From an uncultured Chloroflexota bacterium (GTDB taxonomy: Bacteria; Chloroflexota; Dehalococcoidia; Lucifugimonadales; CAJWER01), in contig CAJWER010000076.1 of the NCBI GenBank assembly GCA_913030785.1, positions 1-11,872 of the forward strand: a stretch of DNA of 11,872 nt. Direction: 5' to 3'. Of the stretch, positions 7,275-11,872 are shown in pieces. The number at the start of each line of letters is the position of its first letter. The first letter of the stretch is position 1. The notes under the pieces are model-generated. The model did not search any database and was not told the DNA's origin. It saw nothing but the letters and a program-made list of their open reading frames with translations. Both the position numbers and the translations under genes were made by a program.

Positions 7275-7291
7275 GGCTAAGGTACTTAGCC
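7275..7291. promoter_or_regulatory. Inverted repeat upstream of the NIPSNAP gene
   Basis: GGCTAAG, spacer GTA, CTTAGCC is a perfect 7-base inverted repeat ending 30 bases before the NIPSNAP start on the minus strand. Size and position fit an operator for a dimeric repressor, or a leader hairpin. No cognate regulator is seen in the window. Confidence 0.4.
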
Positions 7292-7520
7292 GACGTGGAG
7301 GCCGTTTACGTCTCGGCAATGGTATTGCAGTGGCTACCTGGCTGCAAACGGGGTTTCTAGACGGGGCGTGGGTGGACGTACGGTGGGGTTCAGAGACGCC
7401 GCAAAGGGTATAATGCAGGTACTAGGGGATATGGGCGAGGGTGAGCGCGACTACGCGCCGATGGGTGAGAGGGAATAGGGCGGCACTCCACACCCTCTAC
7501 CCTGGAATGGAAATGTCTTG

Positions 7521-7597
7521 TTGTGAGGGTGTCCCTCACAAACCCGGTCTTTCGGCGGTCTCAGGACAGGCGACGAGGCTATGCCCCTCTGCATGCC
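7521..7597 (+). repeat. Intergenic palindromic repeat, copy B (degenerate)
   Basis: The first hairpin is perfect: TTGTGAGGG, loop TGT, CCCTCACAA (7521-7541, 9-base stem). The loop is the complement of the ACA seen in copies A and C. CCCGG follows at 7543-7547, then about 27 bases not found in the other copies, then the shared end GCCCCTCTGCATGCC (7583-7597). The left arm of the second hairpin is shortened to GAGGC, so that stem is weak. The order of parts is the same as in copies A and C. Confidence 0.75.
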
Positions 7598-7922
7598 GTT
7601 GGAAAACCACGCTTGCTCGGCGGTGAATCCTTAGCAGGGATTTGGGACCGCAGGCGACACGCTGAACTCGGCACTTGTATACCTCTGGACGCCTTGCGCA
7701 GTTTGCTGCCCTCCCCATACGGTACTCCTACGACCCGTTTGCCTGCCATCGGTGTTGTCTGATGGCCTAGTGCGCGGCCACACGGCCGCCGAGTACAGGA
7801 GGCCCGAGTTGAGTGGCACCACAAGACGACCGATACCATGGCTTCTGGGCGGCTCCTACTACAGGACGCTTCCGCGAGCGGACCATCCTCAGCCACCCGA
7901 CGTCAGGCTCCGCAGGAGCGTC

Positions 7923-8762
7923 GTGTCACTGTTTGTTGAGGACGATGAAGCTACCGATACCCCCGATGGCAAGGTACTGGTAGGTACGGCGTTTGCTGTG
8001 GCGGTGGAGGCGGGAGAGGGTGAGGTTTTCAACTACCTCGTCTCGACTCGCGAAGTGGTTCGCCGCAGTATCAGATTCAATCGCATATATGTCCGCTACC
8101 TTCTTGTGGACGGCGGCTATGTCGATATCCCGACCATTCCATACGACGATTGGTATCCGCATCCGGACCCCAGGAGCGATATCGCTGTACATCCAATAAC
8201 GGAGACCCCGCCTGATGTCCAGCTGCAGCCTGTTCCGTTGTCGATGCTCATCTCAGACAAGGAAGCCAAGTCGCTGGGCGTGGGGCCCGGAGATCGGCTA
8301 CTATCTGTGGGCCAGTTCCAGCCCCACCCAGAGCGTTCGGGGCCACGGCCTGTGATCAGTCACGGTAGCGTCTATCTGATGCCGCAGCTCGTAGCGACAC
8401 GAGTGTTAGGTCCCGATTCGACGCCGATGGAGGTCGAGGGATACCTGGCGGAGTGGCGCGCGTGGGGCGGTGGCGCTGGTTCGCCGGTATTCCGTCGTTC
8501 GCCTCAGGGTGATACGGTCCTGCTAGGAATGGTGCATAGTCACGTGCACGCTGAGGATCCGGAGGCGATGGGGGAGGCGCTGCTCGATGGGCAGCTAAAT
8601 GAGGAGTTTGGCATCGCCGTGGTTGTACCGGCACAGAGGGTCCGGGAGGTTCTGGAGGCGGGACCGATCGCCGAAGCACGGGAGCAGGCTGCTGAGACGC
8701 GCATGATAGAGAAGATCAAACGAGAGCGAGACGAGGCGATTGACGCGCTGGCGGTAGCTTAG
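7923..8762 (+). CDS. Trypsin-like serine protease domain protein, probably without activity
   Basis: The 279-residue protein follows the layout of a bacterial trypsin-like family: VGTAFAV (20-26), NYLVSTREVV (37-46), DIAVHPI (86-92), GVGPGDRLLSVGQF (119-132), PVISHGSVYLMP (143-154) and GGGAGSPVF (182-190). Asp86 and Ser187 fit the catalytic triad. The position where relatives carry the histidine (LVTARHVV) reads LVSTREVV, so Glu44 stands in for it. The C-terminus is a charged helix (about 250-279). The start is GTG at 7923 with AGGAG at 7914-7918. The frame is open back to GTG 7752, giving 336 residues, but that extension lacks a ribosome site and family features. No signal peptide is visible. 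It may act as a binding protein rather than a protease. Confidence 0.75.
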   Translation: MSLFVEDDEATDTPDGKVLVGTAFAVAVEAGEGEVFNYLVSTREVVRRSIRFNRIYVRYLLVDGGYVDIPTIPYDDWYPHPDPRSDIAVHPITETPPDVQLQPVPLSMLISDKEAKSLGVGPGDRLLSVGQFQPHPERSGPRPVISHGSVYLMPQLVATRVLGPDSTPMEVEGYLAEWRAWGGGAGSPVFRRSPQGDTVLLGMVHSHVHAEDPEAMGEALLDGQLNEEFGIAVVVPAQRVREVLEAGPIAEAREQAAETRMIEKIKRERDEAIDALAVA

Positions 8763-8774
8763 GACGGAGACGGA

Positions 8775-8869
8775 AAAAGCAGGGTTTGGGGACTGAGGTT
8801 TGGAGTTCGGGGTCAGGATGCATGTTCATTCTGCCCAGTGCACTGTACCCTGTAGCCCAAACCCTTTTT
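8775..8869 (+). terminator. Long inverted repeat with A and T flanks, terminator- or MITE-like
   Basis: AGGGTTTGGG (8781-8790) pairs perfectly with CCCAAACCCT (8856-8865). Outside it, AAAA (8775-8778) can pair with TTTT (8866-8869) if GC at 8779-8780 bulges out. The 65-base loop contains the palindrome CAGTGCACTG (8836-8845). A 3' arm followed by T residues, just after the protease-like gene, suits an intrinsic terminator. The long loop and terminal inverted repeats also suit a small non-coding mobile element. The DinB ribosome site lies ten bases beyond. Confidence 0.5.
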
Positions 8870-8889
8870 GATTCCCATGGAGGTGTGCG

Positions 8890-9297
8890 ATGAGCGGAGC
8901 GAAAGAAATGCTCGAGACGATGCGTGAGCGGCGAGCAAAGACCCTGGAGCAGGTCCTGTCCGTTCCTGAGGAGCAGATGCTTGCGCCGGCGAAGTATGGT
9001 GATAGAGACGTGAACGTCCGGTTCATGTTTTATCGGCTCGTCACTCACCAGATCGAGCACACGATCCATCTGACCAAGACGCTGAACGCGCTGGGCATTA
9101 ACCAGGGCGAGGCGGGGTTGATCCTCAAGAGCCTGCAAGTGGCCAGTGGAGAGCTTGAGGGGTTGATTGTTGGGCTCACAGACGAGGATCTGGACCGGTC
9201 GCCTGGAGAGGGTGACTGGACGTTGCGAGAGGTTTTGGAGCACATTCTCAGCGCCGAGAAGTCATATTCGAACCGGATCGATGAGGCGCTGGCGTAG
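8890..9297 (+). CDS. DinB-like four-helix-bundle protein
   Basis: The 135-residue all-helical protein matches the DinB/YfiT-like superfamily of putative metal-dependent enzymes, which includes thiol-dependent transferases such as bacillithiol and mycothiol S-transferases. Helix 2 reads RFMFYRLVTHQIEHTIHL (44-61), with His53 and His57 one turn apart. The last helix reads GDWTLREVLEHILSAE (108-123), with His118; these three are likely metal ligands. The start is well supported by GGAGGTG at 8879-8885, just before ATG. The gene stands alone, and a convergent spacer with repeat copy C follows. The name DinB reflects the fold, not proof of a DNA damage role. Confidence 0.88.
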   Translation: MSGAKEMLETMRERRAKTLEQVLSVPEEQMLAPAKYGDRDVNVRFMFYRLVTHQIEHTIHLTKTLNALGINQGEAGLILKSLQVASGELEGLIVGLTDEDLDRSPGEGDWTLREVLEHILSAEKSYSNRIDEALA

Positions 9298-9356
9298 GGG
9301 CTGTTGGGCTATTTCGACCCGCGGACCATTCCAAAGAAAAAGGAAATAAAACAATG

Positions 9357-9414
9357 TATATGTGAGGGACACCCTCACATACCCGGCAAAAGGGGCTACG
9401 CCCCTCTGCATGCC
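9357..9414 (+). repeat. Intergenic palindromic repeat, copy C
   Basis: The first hairpin is TATGTGAGGG, loop ACA, CCCTCACATA (9359-9381), a 10-base perfect stem. CCCGGC and an A run follow, then AGGGGC, loop TAC, GCCCCT (9391-9405), and the shared end CTCTGCATGCC. An A-rich tract precedes it at 9332-9353, as for copy A. It lies between the 3' ends of the DinB-like and propeller genes and could also serve there as a terminator, although copies A and B sit between divergent genes, where that role makes no sense. Confidence 0.85.
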
Positions 9415-9499
9415 CCTTATGACGATGTCCATACACACACGGCGGATGATCCTTTCCCATCGGGATGCCTGGCCCAGCCCAACATAGCGCGCCCAGCGC

Positions 9500-11010
9500 C
9501 TACTCCAGCCAAAAGGAATACAGACGGGCCTGGTTCAGGATGAATCGGGCCCGTACTGGTTTGTCGAAGTTCGGACTGGGGCTGCCCTCCCAGCGTAGTT
9601 TTACTTTCACGTGGTCTCCGCTTACAGGCACCGTTTCGTTGCGACCGTAACCGGGCAGCGCGTCGAGTGTGTCGGGTCCGCCTGTATAGGCTGCGGGCTC
9701 TGCCGGTACGCGGGTATCGGCTTCCACGATTTCGACACGAAGGTCACCCCACTTTGCGTCTATGTTGACGTACATGTCCTCGCCCTGGAACATAAAGGGT
9801 TTGGTCAGAACTCGGCCCACCTCTTCGGCGTCCAGTGACACGAAGCCATCCAGCCTCAGGGTCGCCAGATTCAATGCGCCGATGTCCTCGAATACTGCCG
9901 GATCTATGTCCAACCTGAACAGCTCCTTGTTGCGGTTGTATGTCTCATACAGGTCCTTGTAGCCCGGAACACGGTAGCCGTTGTAGTATATCCAGATTTC
10001 ATCGTCCCTGACGATTGGGGCGCCGCAGATGGAGATCTGGCTGGTGTCGTATGTGACGCCGTCCCAGGGCGCAATGCCCAGGAATACCTCTCTGTCGGCG
10101 ACCCTCTCCCAGTTGTAGAGGTCCCGTGATACCGCAAGCTCGGGCTGGTTGATGCGGGTGTAGTTGGTGCGCGGCGCTGGGATCGCACCGAAGGGATTGA
10201 ACAGGTTGGGGAAGCCGATGTACACGCCCTCGTATGCCATCAAGGGCATCAGGTATGTTTCTGCGATGTAGTTTTCGCCGTCGACGATGGGTGGCGTGAA
10301 GTAGGCGGGGTTCTCGACGATTTCACGCACCCGCTCCCGTCCATTTTTCCAGTCGACCTCGTCTGCGTGGAGCACAAGCCTGGCTTCGGAAAAGGTGTTG
10401 AAATCCTTGCTAGTGGTGACCCAGACAGAACGCCCCCAATTCGTGCGGTGCTTCACGGTGGCGACGAACTGTTTGTTATAAGGGTCGTACATGAACTTCG
10501 AGGTGTCCTGGCTCGGGATGGGTGGGACGTCCAGCATGTCCCATTGGAAGCCATCGGGGGATACGCCCAGGTACCGGTCCTTCCCATTGAACAGGCCTTT
10601 GTAACGTCGGGCCGGGTCAGGGTCTCGTTCGTCACGCAGGATGTGATAAAGGCCCATGCTTTCGGGGTCGAGGGCGATATTGTTGTCCTTTGATCCTTGC
10701 CACTCGTAGCGGCCAAGCGAAGGCTTGTCCCAATTTACGCCATCATGGGAGGTGGGGTAGTGGTTCTTGTAGGCGTCGCTTTCACCGTAGTGGCCGTTGT
10801 ACCACCATTCCCACAGATCCTTTTCCTGGTTCCATATGGGCACCGACCAGGACGCCACGCGGACTTGCCCATGGCGTGATCGCGCATCATGACTGCGCCC
10901 TTGCGCGTGGGCTTGTGCATGTTCCGCTTTATTGCGAAGGTGCGCTCGATGGCGTGGTCGTCGAGGAAGAGTTGCTTGTGGGCCTTGGGTTCGATGATGT
11001 GGGATTCCAT
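9500..11010 (-). CDS. GH32/43-like five-bladed propeller protein, frameshifted near its N-terminus
   Basis: The protein resembles a large family of glycoside-hydrolase-like propeller proteins of roughly 450-550 residues found in environmental bacteria. Typical blocks are LFLDDHAIERT near the N-terminus, LWEWWYNGHYG, YPTSHDGVNWDKPSLG, KDNNI, RSVWVTTSKDFNTF, ELAVSRDLYNWERV, DEIWIYYNGYR and a C-terminal beta-sandwich (GEDMYVNIDAKWGDLRVEI up to RFILNQARLYSFWLE). The natural start is ATG at 11010 (MESHIIEP), with GGGAGAAG upstream. The first 48 or so codons and the remainder are in different frames: the switch falls near 10865-10885 and needs one missing base. The main frame stays open to 11083, but that part is not family-like. 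Either the gene is freshly broken or the base is an assembly error. No signal peptide is evident. A role in sugar metabolism is inference from the fold. Confidence 0.8.
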
Positions 11011-11093
11011 CCAGCTTCTCCCGCGCCTCGGATTTTCGAGCTGACATGGCGTCGTTCGGAGAGTATGGCATCATCGGGTGCACAATGGGAGGG

Positions 11094-11408
11094 TCAGGTC
11101 AGGGCTCCTTCGACCGCGGCACGGACCCATTCTTTTTCAGGCACACCACGTAGGCCTTCCGAGGTCATGTACAATCGGCATCGTGGTGAGCAGTCGTCGC
11201 AGGGGACCCATCCGGGCTCCACGTCCACTCCGTCGATCCGGATAGTTGGCTACCTCGGAAATGTCACCAGGTTGCCTGTTGCTTCGTCAGGCACGTTGGT
11301 CCGCTGTATCGGCTCCGAGACGACGAACTCTTTGAGCACGTCGGAGAGCATCTGCTCGGCGGCCTCGTGATTGGGACAGTCATCGAACCAGAGTAGTTCT
11401 ATCTTCAT
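11094..11408 (-). pseudogene. Thioredoxin-like DF-family protein interrupted by an amber codon
   Basis: From ATG at 11408 the frame encodes a small thioredoxin-fold protein of the DF (seleno)protein type: KIELLWFDDCPNHEAAEQM with Cys11, then NLVTFPR, then TAG at 11252-11250. After the stop the same frame resumes with PTIRIDGVDVEPGW, a Cys cluster (Cys70, Cys73, Cys77) in PCDDCSPRCRLY, and a final helix EKEWVRAAVEGAL before TGA at 11094. Intact relatives read FPGSPTIR here, so the stop replaces the serine; TCG to TAG is one base change, and the glycine is also changed to arginine. Total length with the stop read through would be 104 codons, the usual size. GGAG lies eight bases before the start. 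It is probably a pseudogene. Confidence 0.75.
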
Positions 11409-11422
11409 CAAGGCTACTCCAA

Positions 11423-11440
11423 TTCTGAAATTTCTGAAAT
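11423..11440. repeat. Tandem pair of 9-base repeats upstream of the thioredoxin-like gene
   Basis: TTCTGAAAT occurs twice in direct succession (11423-11431, 11432-11440), 15 bases upstream of the thioredoxin-like start. Each copy includes a TTCTGAA half-palindrome. It may be an operator, or chance. Confidence 0.45.
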
Positions 11441-11620
11441 CGGACAGCATTTTCCGTTGTTCAGAGTCGCTCTCTTGGATGCAGTGGGTGCGTACGATGG
11501 TGCGGTGGTTGGTTGGCGTGGGTCGTGTACATGCTTCACATCGAGTAGTATCGTTGGGCGGATAAGGTACGTTGTTGAGACGCGCCGATTTCGCTGTGGG
11601 TCCGTATCTGGAGAGTTCAA

Positions 11621-11872
11621 TTGAAATTTGGAATCGATGCTGCGAACTTCGGCGACTATTCTGACCCTTCCACGTTATCGGACCTAGCGTACGAGGTGGA
11701 GGAGGCCGGCTGGGACGGCTTCTTTGTGTTCGATCACATTCTTCCCACCGACGTGGGAGTAGAGCTCCACGATCCTTGGGTTGTCCTGGCTGCTATAGCC
11801 ATGCGCACAACCACTATGCGAATTGGCCCTATGGTCACACCTATTCCTAGGCGTCGACCCTGGAAGCTCGCG
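11621..11872 (+). CDS. LLM class flavin-dependent oxidoreductase, N-terminal part (runs off the window)
   Basis: The 84 codons present encode the first part of a second luciferase-like TIM-barrel enzyme: KFGIDAANFGDYSDP, then the helix LAYEVEEAGWDGFFVFDHIL, then DPWVVLAAIAM, MRIGPMVTPIPRRRPWKLA. This is the F420/FMN-dependent branch, with GWDGFFVxDH and GPMVTPxPRRRPWKLA as strong signatures, and it is a different branch from the enzyme at 3887. The start is TTG at 11621 with GGAGAG at 11610-11615, five bases upstream; no ATG or GTG fits better. The gene is divergent from the thioredoxin-like remnant, so the 212 bases between 11409 and 11620 should hold its promoter. The substrate cannot be told. 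Confidence 0.9.
   Translation, partial: MKFGIDAANFGDYSDPSTLSDLAYEVEEAGWDGFFVFDHILPTDVGVELHDPWVVLAAIAMRTTTMRIGPMVTPIPRRRPWKLA

Larger units (their letters stand above)
7245..7922. other. Long spacer between divergent genes, holding repeat copy B
   Basis: No gene here could be supported. Contents are the inverted repeat at 7275-7291, a TATAAT box at 7409-7414 preceded by GG (an extended -10 in appearance, but with no good -35), a possible hairpin using AGAGGG and CCCTCT near 7467-7494, and repeat copy B at 7521-7597. From 7752 the frame of the protease-like gene is open without a ribosome site; those 57 codons look unlike the family, so I treat them as upstream sequence. A 22-codon frame at 7413-7478 was considered and left out. 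Confidence 0.5.

Noticed and set aside
7245..7319. Upstream extension of the NIPSNAP frame to 7319
   Set aside because: The added 25 residues are basic and proline-rich, unlike the family, and the inner ATG has AGGAGTGA.
7413..7478. Short frame of 21 residues just after a TATAAT box
   Set aside because: There is no ribosome site, the ATG overlaps the TATAAT box, and nothing resembles a known peptide.
7752..7922. N-terminal extension of the protease-like gene from GTG 7752
   Set aside because: It has no Shine-Dalgarno site and no family-like residues; GTG 7923 has AGGAG upstream. It cannot be fully excluded.
3464..9414. Possible CRISPR array from the three repeat copies
   Set aside because: Copies are kilobases apart, vary in length and have genes between them; there are no regular spacers and no cas genes.
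11011..11083. N-terminal part of the long minus frame at the propeller gene
   Set aside because: The residues encoded from 11083 to about 10870 in that frame are not family-like; the real N-terminus is in the frame starting at 11010.
11250..11252. Recoded stop (selenocysteine) in the thioredoxin-like gene
   Set aside because: The codon is TAG, not TGA, and it aligns with a serine, not with a cysteine position.

Overview
The window looks like a chromosomal stretch from a moderately GC-rich bacterium that uses ATG, GTG and TTG starts with clear Shine-Dalgarno sites. The gene content is two luciferase-like flavin oxidoreductases, a NIPSNAP protein, a DinB-fold protein, a GH32/43-like propeller protein and a zinc alcohol dehydrogenase. 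That mix resembles marine Chloroflexota of the SAR202/Dehalococcoidia type. This assignment is inference from gene content; no marker gene in the window proves it.

Layout. 24-2219 (+) is an ABC exporter half-transporter with an unusual C-terminal beta domain. It converges on a zinc-dependent medium-chain dehydrogenase (2249-3289, -). A gene-poor spacer of about 600 bases (3290-3886) carries several hairpins, including the first copy of a palindromic repeat. A forward cluster follows: LLM flavin oxidoreductase, acpS (holo-ACP synthase) and plsY (glycerol-3-phosphate acyltransferase). acpS and plsY overlap by ATGA and together form a small lipid-synthesis pair. Beyond a hairpin-rich convergent spacer, 6035-6504 (-) holds two gene remnants joined end to end: the N-terminus of a metallo-beta-lactamase-fold protein and the C-terminus of a HAD phosphatase. 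Next come a two-domain NIPSNAP protein (6630-7244, -), a second long spacer with repeat copy B, a trypsin-like protein that seems to have lost its catalytic histidine (7923-8762, +), and a DinB-like protein (8890-9297, +). Repeat copy C lies in the convergent gap before a frameshifted GH32/43-like propeller gene (9500-11010, -). A thioredoxin-like gene broken by an amber codon in its FPGSPT motif (11094-11408, -) follows, and then the start of a second LLM oxidoreductase that runs off the right end.

Working together: only acpS-plsY, perhaps with the LLM gene, reads as a functional operon. The rest is a mosaic of single genes with alternating strands, three damaged genes and three copies of one intergenic palindromic element. 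I see no CRISPR array, tRNA, rRNA, transposase, phage gene or recognisable defence system. The most noteworthy items are the repeat family, the metallo-beta-lactamase/HAD deletion scar, the amber-interrupted thioredoxin-like gene, the degenerate protease and the fused beta domain on the ABC exporter.
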